A stretch of DNA of 64,000 nt from Roseateles_E sp005503085 (GTDB taxonomy: Bacteria; Pseudomonadota; Gammaproteobacteria; Burkholderiales; Burkholderiaceae_C). The position numbers were made by a program, and so were the translations under genes. The notes beneath the pieces were generated by a model. The model made no database searches. It worked only from the letters and a program-made list of their open reading frames with translations, and was not told the origin of the DNA. The DNA lies in contig NZ_JAQOWX010000013.1 of NCBI RefSeq assembly GCF_028462495.1, forward strand, positions 10,099 to 74,098, given 5' to 3'. Below are positions 36,263 to 44,891 of the stretch, piece by piece. Positions within the stretch are counted from its first letter, which is position 1; each line of letters begins with the position of its first letter.

Positions 36263-38617
36263 TCAACGGTTGGCCTGGATGGCTTGCCAGACGGTGTGCG
36301 GCGTCGCCGGCATCGGCAGATCCTTGATGCCCAGCGCATCGCAGATCGCATTGATCACCGCTGGCGGCGAGCCGATGGCCCCGGCCTCGCCGCAGCCCTT
36401 GACGCCCAGCGGGTTGTGCGTGCAAGGCGTGCCCTTGGACGTGCGGATATTGAAGCTGGGCAGGTCGTCGGCGCGCGGCATCGCATAGTCCATATAGCTG
36501 CCGGTCAAGAGCTGGCCGCTCTCCTTGTCATAGATGCCATGCTCCAGCAGCGCCTGGCCTATGCCCTGCGCGATGCCGCCCTGCACCTGGCCCTCGACAA
36601 TCATCGGGTTGACGATATTGCCGAAGTCATCGACCGCGCTGAAACGGTCCACCCGCACGACGCCGGTGGCCGGATCGACCTCGACCTCGCAGACATAGGA
36701 CCCGGCCGGATAGGTGAAATTGGTCGGGTCGTAGAAGGCGTTCTCATTCAGGCCGGGCTCCAGCTTGTCGAGCGGGTAGTTGTGCGGCACATAGGCGGTC
36801 AGCGAGACGGAGGCGAAGGGCACGCTCTTGTCGGTGCCGGCCACCTTGAAGACACCGTTCTCGAACTCGATGTCGGTGTCGGCCGCTTCCAGCAGATGGG
36901 CGGCGATCTTCTTGCCCTTGGCAATCACCTTGTCGACCGCCTTGATGATGGCCGTGCCGCCGACCGAGAGGGACCGGCTGCCGTAGGTGCCCATGCCGAA
37001 CAGCACCTTGGCGGTGTCGCCGTGCTCGATGCTCACATCATCGATCGGAATCCCGAGCCGGTCCGCGACCACCTGGGCAAACGTCGTCTCATGGCCCTGG
37101 CCATGCGAATGGCTGCCGGTGAAGATGGTCACCTTGCCGGTCGGGTGCACCCGCACCTCGCCGGCCTCGAACAGGCCGGCCCGTGCGCCCAGAGCGCCGG
37201 CGATGTTCGAGGGCGCCAGGCCGCAGGCCGCGATATAGGTCGAGTAGCCGATGCCGCGCTTCAGGCCCTTGGCCTCGGACACCGCCTTGCGCGCGGCGAA
37301 GCCGGCCACATCGGCCAGCTCGACGACTTCCTTGAGCGTCGCGTCGTAGTCGCCGGTGTCGTAGGTCAGGCCCACCGGCGTCGCGTAGGGGAAGCTGTGG
37401 ATGAAGTTGCGGCGGCGGATCTCGGCCGGGTTCAGGCCCAGTTCCTTGGCCGCCGTCTCGACCAGACGCTCGACCACATAGGTGGCCTCGGGCCGGCCGG
37501 CGCCGCGGTAGGCATCGACCGGCGCGGTATTGCTGAACACGCCGGTGACCTCGGCATAGATCTTGGGCGTCGTGTACTGGCCGGCCAGGAGCGTGGCGTA
37601 GAGGATGGTCGGCACACTGGACGCGAAGGTCGACAGATAGGCACCCAGGTTCGCGGTCGTGTGGACCCGCATCGCCAGGAACTTGCCGCCAGCGTCCAGC
37701 GCCAGCTCGGCCACGGTCGCATGGTCGCGGCCATGGGCGTCGCTCAGAAAGGCCTCGGAGCGGTCCGCCGTCCACTTGATCGGCCGGCCAACCTGCTTGC
37801 TGGCCCAGGTCAGCGCGGTCTCCTCGGTGTAGAGGAAGATCTTGGAGCCGAAGCCGCCGCCGACATCGGGCGCGACCACGCGCAGCTTGTGCTCCGGAAT
37901 GCCCAGCACGAAGGCGCACATCAGCAGGCGCGCGACATGGGGGTTCTGGCTGGTCGTGTAGAGCGTGTAGCTGTCGTCGCTGGCGTTATAGGCGGCGTTG
38001 GCCGCGCGCGGCTCGATGGCATTGGGGATCAGCCGGTTGTTGCGGAACTCCAGCCGCGTCACATGGGCGGCGCCGACAAAGGCCGCATCGGCGCCGGCCT
38101 TGTCGCCGCAGCCCCAGGTGTAGCAGACGTTGTCGGGCGCTTCCTCATGCACCTGGCCCGCATGGCCCTTGGCGGCGGCGGTGTCGACCGCCGGTACCAG
38201 CTCTTCGTAATCGATCGCTATCAGCTGGGCGGCGGCCTTGGCCTCGGCATAGCTCTCGGCCACCACCAGGGCCACCGGATCGCCGACATAGCGGACCTTG
38301 CCGTCGGCCAGGATCGGGTGCTTGGGCTCCTTCATCGGGCTGCCGTCCAGGCTGTTGATCAGCCAGCCGCAGGGCAGGCCGCCGATCGCGCGGAAGTGCT
38401 CGCCGGTGTAGATGCCCAGCACGCCCTCGGCCGCCGCCGCGCTGGCCGTGTCCACGCTCTTGATGCGCGCATGGGCATAGGGCGAGCGCAGGAAGTAAGC
38501 GTAAGTCTGGCGCGGCAGCACGATGTCATCGGTGTACTGCCCCCGCCCGGTCAGAAAGCGCGCGTCCTCGCGGCGCTTGACGCTCTGGCCGATGAAACCT
38601 TCTTTGGGTGCATTCAT
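36263..38617 (-). CDS. coxL: Molybdopterin-binding large subunit, form II CO-dehydrogenase-like
   Basis: Mo-hydroxylase large subunit of 784 aa. The active-site loop is AYRGAGR (369-375), diagnostic of form II (putative CODH) rather than the AYxCSFR of true form I CO dehydrogenases. The molybdenum-cofactor motif GGGFGSK (253-259) and the catalytic-Glu region GCGEAGAIGSPP near the C-terminus are intact. AAGGAGC precedes the ATG. Form II enzymes may oxidise CO weakly or act on other aldehydes/heterocycles; the true substrate is unknown. Confidence 0.92.
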   Translation of the reverse strand: MNAPKEGFIGQSVKRREDARFLTGRGQYTDDIVLPRQTYAYFLRSPYAHARIKSVDTASAAAAEGVLGIYTGEHFRAIGGLPCGWLINSLDGSPMKEPKHPILADGKVRYVGDPVALVVAESYAEAKAAAQLIAIDYEELVPAVDTAAAKGHAGQVHEEAPDNVCYTWGCGDKAGADAAFVGAAHVTRLEFRNNRLIPNAIEPRAANAAYNASDDSYTLYTTSQNPHVARLLMCAFVLGIPEHKLRVVAPDVGGGFGSKIFLYTEETALTWASKQVGRPIKWTADRSEAFLSDAHGRDHATVAELALDAGGKFLAMRVHTTANLGAYLSTFASSVPTILYATLLAGQYTTPKIYAEVTGVFSNTAPVDAYRGAGRPEATYVVERLVETAAKELGLNPAEIRRRNFIHSFPYATPVGLTYDTGDYDATLKEVVELADVAGFAARKAVSEAKGLKRGIGYSTYIAACGLAPSNIAGALGARAGLFEAGEVRVHPTGKVTIFTGSHSHGQGHETTFAQVVADRLGIPIDDVSIEHGDTAKVLFGMGTYGSRSLSVGGTAIIKAVDKVIAKGKKIAAHLLEAADTDIEFENGVFKVAGTDKSVPFASVSLTAYVPHNYPLDKLEPGLNENAFYDPTNFTYPAGSYVCEVEVDPATGVVRVDRFSAVDDFGNIVNPMIVEGQVQGGIAQGIGQALLEHGIYDKESGQLLTGSYMDYAMPRADDLPSFNIRTSKGTPCTHNPLGVKGCGEAGAIGSPPAVINAICDALGIKDLPMPATPHTVWQAIQANR

Positions 38618-38630
38618 GGTCGTGTGCTCC

Positions 38631-39104
38631 TTAGACCTTCATGTTCTGAGCGCCCATCTGGACGGCCCGCACGATGTTCTGGTAGCCGGTACAGCGGCAG
38701 ATATTGCCCTCCAGCCCCTCGCGGATCTCGGTCTCTGAGCTGCAGCGGTGGTGCTGCACCAGGTCGACTGCGCTCATCACCATGCCGGGCGTGCAGAAGC
38801 CGCATTGCAGGCCGTGGCACTCCTTGAACGCCGCCTGCATCGGGTGCATCTCCCCGCCGGCCGGTGACAGGCCCTCGATGGTGGTGATCTCGGCGCCGAC
38901 CGCCTGCACGGCCAGCAGCGAACAGCTCTTCACCGCGCGCCCGTCCAGGTGCACGGGGCAGGCCCCGCACTGGCTGGTGTCGCTGCCCACATGGGTGCCG
39001 GTCAGCGCGAGGTCCTCGCGCAGGAATTGCACCAGCAGGCGGTCCGGCGCGATCTCGCGCGTGACCGGCTTGCCGTTGACCTTGAGCGTGATCTTGTGGC
39101 TCAT
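38631..39104 (-). CDS. coxS: CO-dehydrogenase-type 2Fe-2S small subunit, first cluster ligand Ser
   Basis: Iron-sulfur subunit of 157 aa. The C-terminal helical cluster is complete: CGFCTPG (101-107) and CRCTGY (136-141). In the N-terminal plant-type cluster, expected as GCDTSQCGAC, the sequence reads GSDTSQCGAC, so the first ligand is Ser41 in place of Cys (codon AGC versus TGC); Cys46, Cys49 and Cys61 are present. Gene leads the minus-strand coxSLMDEG unit and is divergent from xdhC. A sequencing error is possible here because a contig join lies nearby. Confidence 0.9.
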   Translation of the reverse strand: MSHKITLKVNGKPVTREIAPDRLLVQFLREDLALTGTHVGSDTSQCGACPVHLDGRAVKSCSLLAVQAVGAEITTIEGLSPAGGEMHPMQAAFKECHGLQCGFCTPGMVMSAVDLVQHHRCSSETEIREGLEGNICRCTGYQNIVRAVQMGAQNMKV

Positions 39105-39189
39105 TGGCTTGTCTCCTTGTTGTCGTCAGCGATCCATCAGCGACCATCGTCGCGGCAGCCCGCCGCGGGCGCTATCTACCGTTTACCCG

Positions 39190-39207
39190 CATGTATGCCC
39201 ATACATG
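39190..39207. promoter_or_regulatory. Palindrome CATGTATG-CC-CATACATG between coxS and xdhC
   Basis: A perfect 8-bp inverted repeat with a 2-bp centre lies in the gap between divergent coxS and xdhC, resembling GntR/LysR-type operators. No regulator gene is adjacent. Confidence 0.5.
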
Positions 39208-39364
39208 GGGCGTTTCAGCCCGGGCTTGCTGCCCCGGCTTGGCACAGCTGTGCCAGCTTGGTGCCCACTTGCACCAGAGCTGCGGGTCAACCCGGATTCA
39301 CCGCGGCTCAGGCAAGGCCGGCCGCTATCGGGTATGTTCGACGCCTGTATCGCCCGAGCGCCGG

Positions 39365-39569
39365 GCTAGAGTCTCAAAGAACGCTTATGGACAATGTTGA
39401 TCTGAATGTGCTGCGCCAGGTATCGAGCTGGATGAGCGAGGGCCGGCGCGTCGTGCTGGGCACCATNGCTAGAGTCTCAAAGAACGCTTATGGACAATGT
39501 TGATCTGAATGTGCTGCGCCAGGTATCGAGCTGGATGAGCGAGGGCCGGCGCGTCGTGCTGGGCACCAT
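39365..39569. repeat. Exact 102-bp duplication flanking an N (assembly join)
   Basis: Bases 39365-39466 and 39468-39569 are identical and separated by a single N at 39467. Each contains the xdhC start and about 80 bases of coding sequence. This is the signature of two contig ends joined without collapsing their overlap. The rest of the 39105-39489 region, apart from the palindrome at 39190, shows nothing I can assign. Confidence 0.9.
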
Positions 39570-40482
39570 CACCCGCACCTGGGGCTCGGCGCCCCGGCCG
39601 GTGGGCTCGGTGGTGGCGGTGCGCGACGACGGCCTGATCGCCGGCTCGGTCTCGGGCGGCTGCATCGAGGACGATCTGATCGCCAAGGTGCGCGAGGGCG
39701 CGCTGACCCTGAGCAGACCCGATCTGATCCGCTACGGCGTCGGCGCCGAAGAGGCCACCCGCTTCGGCCTGCCCTGCGGCGGCACGCTGGAGCTGGTGCT
39801 GGAGCCGCTGAGCGCGTCCTCGCAGATCCCGGCCCTGCTGGCCCGTCTGGCGGCCGGCGAGCGGGTGCAACGCGAGCTGGACCTGGCCAGCGGCGCGGTG
39901 CGCCTGCTGGCCCCGCAGGCCCATGCCGATGTGGTGCGCCTGAGCGAGACGCAACTGATCACCCATCACGGCCCGCAATGGCGCTTGCTGATCATCGGCG
40001 CCGGCCAGCTGACCCAGTACCTGGCCAGCATGGCGCTGGCGCTGGACTACCAGGTGCTGGTCTGCGACCCGCGCGACGAGTACCAGCCCGACATCCCTGG
40101 CGCCACCCTGACGCGCGAGATGCCGGACGACGTGGTGCAGCGCTTTGCCCCCGATGGCCACAGCGCCATCGTCGCGCTGACCCACGACCCCAAGCTCGAC
40201 GACCTGGCCCTGATGGAAGCGCTGGGCAGCCCGGCCTTTTATGTCGGCGCGATCGGCTCGCGTGTCAACCAGGCCAAACGCAAGGCCCGCCTGGCAGAGC
40301 ATTTCGGCATGAGCGAGGCCCAGCTGGCGCGACTGCACGGCCCGGTCGGCCTGAACATCGGCGCCCGCACGCCACCCGAGATCGCGCTGTCCATCCTGGC
40401 CCATATGACGGCCGAGCGTTATGGCGTGAGCCTGGCGAGCTCGCAGCAGGGCTCGGGCAGCGAGGCCGGCTGCGTGGTCTGA
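39490..40482 (+). CDS. XdhC/CoxI family molybdoenzyme maturation protein
   Basis: Protein of 330 aa. N-terminal XdhC/CoxI domain (SSWMSEGRRVVLGTITRTWGSAPRPVGS, GLIAGSVSGGCIED) and C-terminal Rossmann-like XdhC_C (LLIIGAGQLTQYLASMA, PAFYVGAIGSR). Such proteins bind molybdenum cofactor and deliver sulfurated cofactor to xanthine-dehydrogenase-type enzymes; here the target is presumably CoxL. The start is intact only in the second copy of the duplicated segment; the first copy (ATG at 39387) is a truncated duplicate. Confidence 0.9.
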   Translation: MDNVDLNVLRQVSSWMSEGRRVVLGTITRTWGSAPRPVGSVVAVRDDGLIAGSVSGGCIEDDLIAKVREGALTLSRPDLIRYGVGAEEATRFGLPCGGTLELVLEPLSASSQIPALLARLAAGERVQRELDLASGAVRLLAPQAHADVVRLSETQLITHHGPQWRLLIIGAGQLTQYLASMALALDYQVLVCDPRDEYQPDIPGATLTREMPDDVVQRFAPDGHSAIVALTHDPKLDDLALMEALGSPAFYVGAIGSRVNQAKRKARLAEHFGMSEAQLARLHGPVGLNIGARTPPEIALSILAHMTAERYGVSLASSQQGSGSEAGCVV

Positions 40483-40496
40483 ACACCAGCCCTCGC

Positions 40497-40619
40497 CTAC
40501 TTCTTGCGCCCCCGCTCCGCCACCGGCGGCGCCAAGGCGCCCGGGTCGGCGGGCTTGCTAATCGGCGGGTCCTTCTTCGGTTTCTTGGCTTCCTTGTTGC
40601 CGCGCTGGCCCTTGGACAT
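40497..40619 (-). CDS. Small basic protein, Lys/Pro rich
   Basis: Predicted 40-aa protein with MSKGQRGNKEAKKPKKDPP, a highly basic N-terminus similar in style to small conserved proteobacterial proteins of unknown function. The ATG at 40619 has AGGAGA nine bases upstream, which is the reason for preferring it over a longer open frame to 40724. Divergent from the GST gene. No function can be assigned. Confidence 0.6.
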   Translation of the reverse strand: MSKGQRGNKEAKKPKKDPPISKPADPGALAPPVAERGRKK

Positions 40620-40770
40620 GGCTGATCTCTCCTGCAATGACGGAATTCCGCCGGTGAGCCAGCTTGCATGAAACCGATCGCATCGTCCGTGCGCTGGCGC
40701 ACCCCGCCGCCCCCACGTCGTCACAAGCTGGCGCTACGATGCCGACCATCGATCACGCCCGGCCCACCCC

Positions 40771-41418
40771 ATGATCCAGCTGCACTACCACCCGAGCAAT
40801 GCCAGCTTCGCGCCCCACATCGTCCTGAACGAACTGGCCGTGCCTTTCGAGCTGAAGCTGGTCGACCGCGCCGCCGGCGAGCACAAGTCGGCCGACTATC
40901 TGAAGCTCAACCCCAACGGGCTGATTCCGGTGCTGGTCGAGGGCGAGTTGGTGCTGTATGAGACCGCCGCCATCCTTTTGCACCTGGCCGACACCCATCC
41001 CGAGGCCGGCCTCGTGCCGCCGCTGGCCACGGCCGAGCGGGCCCAGTTCTACAAATGGCTGATCTGGCTGACCAATACCTTCCAGCCGCTGCTCCTGGCC
41101 TACTTCTACCCCGAACGCTGGGTGGCCGAGGGCAATGCGGAGGGCGTGGCCCAGGTCAAGGCCCAGGGCGAGGCGCGCATCGCGCCGCTGCTGGACCAGC
41201 TGGAAGCCCAGCTGGCCAGCCATGACGGCCCCTGGCTGCTGGGCCAACGCTACAGCGTGGCCGACGCGCTGGCCTTCATGCTGTGCCGCTGGACCCGCAG
41301 CTTCGCGCGGCCGGCGCGCAGCCTGCCGCTGCTGGGCGTCTATCTGCAGCGCATGCTGGAACGCCCGGCGGTGCAGCAGGCCATCGCGACCGAGCAGCTG
41401 CCCCAGCCCTGGATCTGA
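40771..41418 (+). CDS. Glutathione S-transferase family protein
   Basis: Protein of 215 aa. Residues 1-80 form the thioredoxin-like GSH-binding domain (LHYHPSNASFAPHIVLNEL, NPNGLIPVLVEG, YETAAILLHLAD with the cis-Pro and Ser/Glu GSH contacts), and the rest is the helical C-terminal domain (GPWLLGQRYSVADALAFML with the N-capping Asp). Catalytic residue is likely Ser9 or Ser12. Ends 4 bp before the phosphatase gene, so the two are cotranscribed. Electrophile unknown. Confidence 0.9.
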   Translation: MIQLHYHPSNASFAPHIVLNELAVPFELKLVDRAAGEHKSADYLKLNPNGLIPVLVEGELVLYETAAILLHLADTHPEAGLVPPLATAERAQFYKWLIWLTNTFQPLLLAYFYPERWVAEGNAEGVAQVKAQGEARIAPLLDQLEAQLASHDGPWLLGQRYSVADALAFMLCRWTRSFARPARSLPLLGVYLQRMLERPAVQQAIATEQLPQPWI

Positions 41419-41422
41419 AGCC

Positions 41423-42046
41423 ATGACCGAACTGATACTGATACGCCATGGCGAGACCGACTGGAATCGCCGTCAGTGCTTCCAGGGCCATCTCGATGTG
41501 CCGCTCAACGAGCGCGGCCTGGCCCAGGCCGAACGCCTGGGCGCCCGGCTGGCGGCCGAGCGCATCGACGCGCTGGTGGTCAGCGATCTGATGCGCACCC
41601 GCCAGACCGCCGCGCCGCTGGCCGGCCAGACCAAGCTGGTGCCCAGCTACACGCCGACCTTGCGCGAGCAGGCCTTCGGCATCCTCGAAGGCCTGACCTT
41701 CGAGGACATCCGCATCCAGCACCCGGCCGAGTTCGCCCTCTGGGCCAAGCACGAGCCCGACTACGCGCTGCCCGGCGGCGCCGAGAGCCGCACGCTGTTC
41801 CACCGCCGCGTGATCGGCGCGCTGCAGCAGCTGGCCATCCAGCACAGCGGCCAGCGCCTGGCCGTCGTGACCCATGGCGGCGTGCTCGACATGGTCTGGC
41901 GCACGGCCAAGGGCCTGAGCCTGCATGGCGCGCGCGAATGTGCGATTCCGAACACCGGCATCAACCGCGTGCAGCTCAAGGACGGCGGCGGCTTCGAGAT
42001 CCTCGGCTGGGCCGATGACGAGCATGCGCGGGATCTGGCGGGCTAG
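41423..42046 (+). CDS. Histidine phosphatase family protein
   Basis: Phosphoglycerate-mutase/acid-phosphatase superfamily protein of 207 aa. The phosphohistidine motif LILIRHGETDWN holds the nucleophile (His9), with VVSDLMRTRQTA and the second His in AVVTHGGVLDMV. Length and pattern suggest a GpmB/CobC-like phosphatase. Cotranscribed with GST. Its stop codon abuts that of the convergent MBL gene with no spacer. Confidence 0.9.
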   Translation: MTELILIRHGETDWNRRQCFQGHLDVPLNERGLAQAERLGARLAAERIDALVVSDLMRTRQTAAPLAGQTKLVPSYTPTLREQAFGILEGLTFEDIRIQHPAEFALWAKHEPDYALPGGAESRTLFHRRVIGALQQLAIQHSGQRLAVVTHGGVLDMVWRTAKGLSLHGARECAIPNTGINRVQLKDGGGFEILGWADDEHARDLAG

Positions 42047-43525
42047 CTAGAACCTCGACCTGATCTTGCGCACGCTCCAGCTGTGGTCCTTCTCGTTGAG
42101 CGTCGCGCAGATGATGGTCTCGCCATCCGTGCGGATATTGACCAGGCCATAAACCAGACCGGCCACCACCAGGGTGCTGGCCAGCGTGCGCGTGGTCTTG
42201 CTGGGATTCAGGTCACCGGCCTTGGTGACGGCGGCCTCGATGCGGATCTTGGCCAGCTCGGCCTGCTCGTGCGCGTGATCGGGCGTGATCAGGCGCAGCG
42301 GCTTGCCCAGCTGCACGCTGCGGGCGATCTCGGTCGAGTAGACCAGCGGCGTGACGATGCGGTCCTGCTCGACCTGCAGATGGCCGGTGGTGGCGCTGGC
42401 CGCGACGATGGCCGGGCGCGGATGGTCGTGGCCCTCGCTGTCGCCCGATGAGATCACCGTGACGGCCGGCCGCAGCGCGGCCAGGAACTCGTAGCTCACA
42501 TCGTCGCTGCCATGGTGGCAAGCCTTGGCCACATCGCACTGGAACTCGATGCGCCGGCCCGCATAGTCGTCCAGCAGCGCGCGCTGGCTGGCGGTGTTGA
42601 GGTCGCCGGTCAAGAGGATGCGGGCGCGCCCATGGTCCAGGCGCAGCAGCACGCTATTGCCGTTGGTGTTCTGGCTGGGCGCCGAGGCATAGCTGTGCAA
42701 GGCGGGTTTGCCGGCCAGGGTCTGCTCCCAGGGCCCCAGCACCTTGATCGCGACGCCGCCGCCGGCGCCATCGAAACCGGGCAGGAAGCCGTCCTTCTGG
42801 CTCAGGCGGCGCACCGGCGTGATGCGGCCGGCGGCGGTGCGGGCCTTGCACACATGGGCCATGAAGCCGGCCCACTCGCCCTGCAGTCGCGGCTCGGCGC
42901 CGGGCTTCAGCGCGGCCAGCACCTCGTTGCGGCTGCCCATCAGCTGGGTCAGCCAGCGCTTGTCGGCCGAGCTCGGGCCTAGCCAGCGCTGGCCGTTGGC
43001 CGGGTTGGTCCACCAGGCCACACCGGCGTGATAGAAGGCCTCGACCTGCAGCTTCTTGGCATCGAGCTCGGCGGTCTGCGCCACATCGAGCAGATCGGCC
43101 AGGCCGCCGTAATGGTCGGCATCGCAGTGCGAGGCGATCATCGCGTCGAGCTTGATGGTGTCGCGGCCATAGTCCTTGGCGAATTTCCAGTCGACGAAGT
43201 CGGCCGCGTTCTTGCCGCTGGGCTGCTTGCTGCGCGCATAGCCGCCGTCGATCATCAGATGCCGGTCGTCGGGCGTGCGTATCAGGATGCCATCGCCCTG
43301 GCCCACATCGATGATGTAGACCTCCAGCAGCGACTGTCCGCCCAGCGCCGCGTTGTCGACCCAGCCGGTCTTGCCGCGCGCGCGAACCTTGGAGCGGCTC
43401 GGTCCCGCCTCCAGCAGCTGGGCCCGGTCACCCCAGAGCAGCTCCAGCCGGACCTGGCTGCCGCTGGCCGCCTGGTAGAGCCGGGCGGTGTCGCTGCCGA
43501 TGTACTTCGTGACGCTGTCGTTCAT
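42047..43525 (-). CDS. ComEC-like metallo-beta-lactamase protein with SH3-like N-terminus and C-terminal TM
   Basis: Protein of 492 aa. Residues about 10-62 look like a bacterial SH3 (SH3b) domain (VRLELLWGDRAQLLEA, VRARGKTGWVDN). The MBL core begins at YIIDVGQGDGILIRTPDDRHLMIDGG and has HCDADHYGG (ligands His133, Asp135, Asp137, His138), LLTGDLN and CHHGSDD, the pattern of the soluble ComEC/Rec2 nuclease domain but without ComEC channel helices. A hydrophobic helix (TLASTLVVAGLVYGLV) near the C-terminus may tether it. AGGAGC precedes the ATG at 43525. Nuclease activity is plausible; biological role unknown. Confidence 0.82.
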   Translation of the reverse strand: MNDSVTKYIGSDTARLYQAASGSQVRLELLWGDRAQLLEAGPSRSKVRARGKTGWVDNAALGGQSLLEVYIIDVGQGDGILIRTPDDRHLMIDGGYARSKQPSGKNAADFVDWKFAKDYGRDTIKLDAMIASHCDADHYGGLADLLDVAQTAELDAKKLQVEAFYHAGVAWWTNPANGQRWLGPSSADKRWLTQLMGSRNEVLAALKPGAEPRLQGEWAGFMAHVCKARTAAGRITPVRRLSQKDGFLPGFDGAGGGVAIKVLGPWEQTLAGKPALHSYASAPSQNTNGNSVLLRLDHGRARILLTGDLNTASQRALLDDYAGRRIEFQCDVAKACHHGSDDVSYEFLAALRPAVTVISSGDSEGHDHPRPAIVAASATTGHLQVEQDRIVTPLVYSTEIARSVQLGKPLRLITPDHAHEQAELAKIRIEAAVTKAGDLNPSKTTRTLASTLVVAGLVYGLVNIRTDGETIICATLNEKDHSWSVRKIRSRF

Positions 43526-43583
43526 CGCGGGCTCCTGCTGCATGCGGGCCGAGCCGATTGTGAACGCATAGTCGTGGCGACGC

Positions 43584-44387
43584 CTACTCGCTGACCGGCA
43601 AGGCCTTCAGATAGTCGTGCAGCTGGCGCGCCACCGTCTCGCGGTCGGCCAGGCCCTCGGGCAGCGGCGGCATGGCCGTGCCCGGTCTTACCGCGCTGGG
43701 ATTGAGCAGCCAGCGCTGCCAGGTGGCGGCATCGATCTGCTTGGCACGGGCCGCCAGATTGATGGGCATCTTGTCACCGCCAAAGCCGTTGACCTGGTGG
43801 CAGTTCAGACAGAACTTCTGCGCCAGGCCGGCCTGGACCTCGAAACCCGGCGCCAGCCCGGGCGGCAGCAGGGCCGTCTTGCTGCTGGTGCGCAGCGCGA
43901 TCTGGGCAACCTGATAGGGCCAGCCGCTGGCGCCCTCCGCCTGCAACTCGGGCGCGGCGATATTGTCCCAGACCAGGTAGTAGGGCCCGAGGGGCACGCG
44001 CTTCTGGTTCTGCTCCAGATTGTCGACCACGAACTCGCTGCCGTCCTGGCGAGCCAGCACCAGCCAGGCACGATGCTTGGCGAAGCGCTCGACCGGAATG
44101 CGCGAGACATAGCCGTCCAGCGCGCGGAACTTGATCTCCTTGCCGGGCGTCTTCTGCCAGTCGGGCCCCAGATGGGCGCTCAGCACCTGGGCGATCGGAT
44201 AGCCCAGATAGCTCAGGCGCACCTGCTTGCCACCGACGCTCAGATGCGGCTCGATCACCGTGACCGGCTGCGGCGGCGCAGCCAGACTGGCCTGCAGCAC
44301 GGCCGGTGTCGGCAGGGCCTGGGCCCACAGCGCCGGGGCGGCGAGCAGGGCGAGAACGAGCGGGAGATGGCGGCAGCGCATGGGCAT
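43584..44387 (-). CDS. Cytochrome c with N-terminal molybdopterin-type domain
   Basis: Periplasmic protein of 267 aa. Sec signal ending near AQA (about residue 24). Residues about 40-175 resemble the sulfite-oxidase-type molybdopterin-domain fold (PGKEIKFRALDGYVSRIPVE, GPYYLVWDN), but cofactor residues are not evident. The C-terminal class I cytochrome c domain has one haem site CLNCH (193-197) and axial Met239 in GTAMPPL. Electron carrier, partner unknown. Divergent from the coiled-coil gene. Confidence 0.85.
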   Translation of the reverse strand: MPMRCRHLPLVLALLAAPALWAQALPTPAVLQASLAAPPQPVTVIEPHLSVGGKQVRLSYLGYPIAQVLSAHLGPDWQKTPGKEIKFRALDGYVSRIPVERFAKHRAWLVLARQDGSEFVVDNLEQNQKRVPLGPYYLVWDNIAAPELQAEGASGWPYQVAQIALRTSSKTALLPPGLAPGFEVQAGLAQKFCLNCHQVNGFGGDKMPINLAARAKQIDAATWQRWLLNPSAVRPGTAMPPLPEGLADRETVARQLHDYLKALPVSE

Positions 44388-44491
44388 GGCTCACAAACAT
44401 GGCAATGCCCGCAGCCTAGCAAAATGGCGACGGCGGGTGAACCCAGCGTAGCGGTTCACAATCACCTCATGCACAACAAGGAGCTGTATCG

Positions 44492-44872
44492 ATGGCCATT
44501 CCCTGGCTGCTGGCACTGAAAGTGATTCCCTGGGCCGATGTGATCGAGGCCACGCCGGCCCTGGTCAAGGGCGCGCGCAAGCTGTTCAAGCGCAGCCAGG
44601 ACGAGGCGGCCGAGATCGCCGAGCAGCCCAGCCCGCCGCCCCAATCCTTGCCCGAGGCGCTGGAGCGGCTGCAGAAGATGGAGATCGAGCTGGGCGGTTT
44701 GAGCCGGCAGCAGGCCGAGAGCGCGGCCCTGCTGCAGTCGCTGGCCGAGCAAAATGCGCGCCTGGTCGAGGCGGTGGAGATGCTGCGCCTGCGCAGCCGG
44801 CTGCTGCTCTATGGCTTCGCGGGGCTGGCAGCGCTGGCTGCGGCGCTGCTGGCCTGGGCCTTGTTGCGCTAG
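44492..44872 (+). CDS. Hypothetical coiled-coil protein with C-terminal TM helix
   Basis: Protein of 126 aa. A long heptad-like segment (about residues 50-97, PEALERLQKMEIELGGLSRQ) predicts a coiled coil, followed by a transmembrane helix (RLLLYGFAGLAALAAALLAWALLR) at the very C-terminus. No family recognised. Tail-anchored topology with the coiled coil in the cytoplasm is likely. Confidence 0.7.
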   Translation: MAIPWLLALKVIPWADVIEATPALVKGARKLFKRSQDEAAEIAEQPSPPPQSLPEALERLQKMEIELGGLSRQQAESAALLQSLAEQNARLVEAVEMLRLRSRLLLYGFAGLAALAAALLAWALLR

Positions 44873-44891
44873 CTCGGGCCAGTGCCGAGGG

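Noticed and set aside
35288..38827. 1179-codon plus-strand open frame antisense to coxM/coxL
   Set aside because: Shadow of the well-supported cox genes; no domain sense in the translation.
36263..39104. Form I (true) CO dehydrogenase
   Set aside because: CoxL has AYRGAGR and gene order S-L-M, both form II traits; the form I loop AYxCSFR is absent.
39387..39466. Extra xdhC start in the first copy of the duplicated segment
   Set aside because: Product of an unresolved contig overlap marked by an N, not a second gene.
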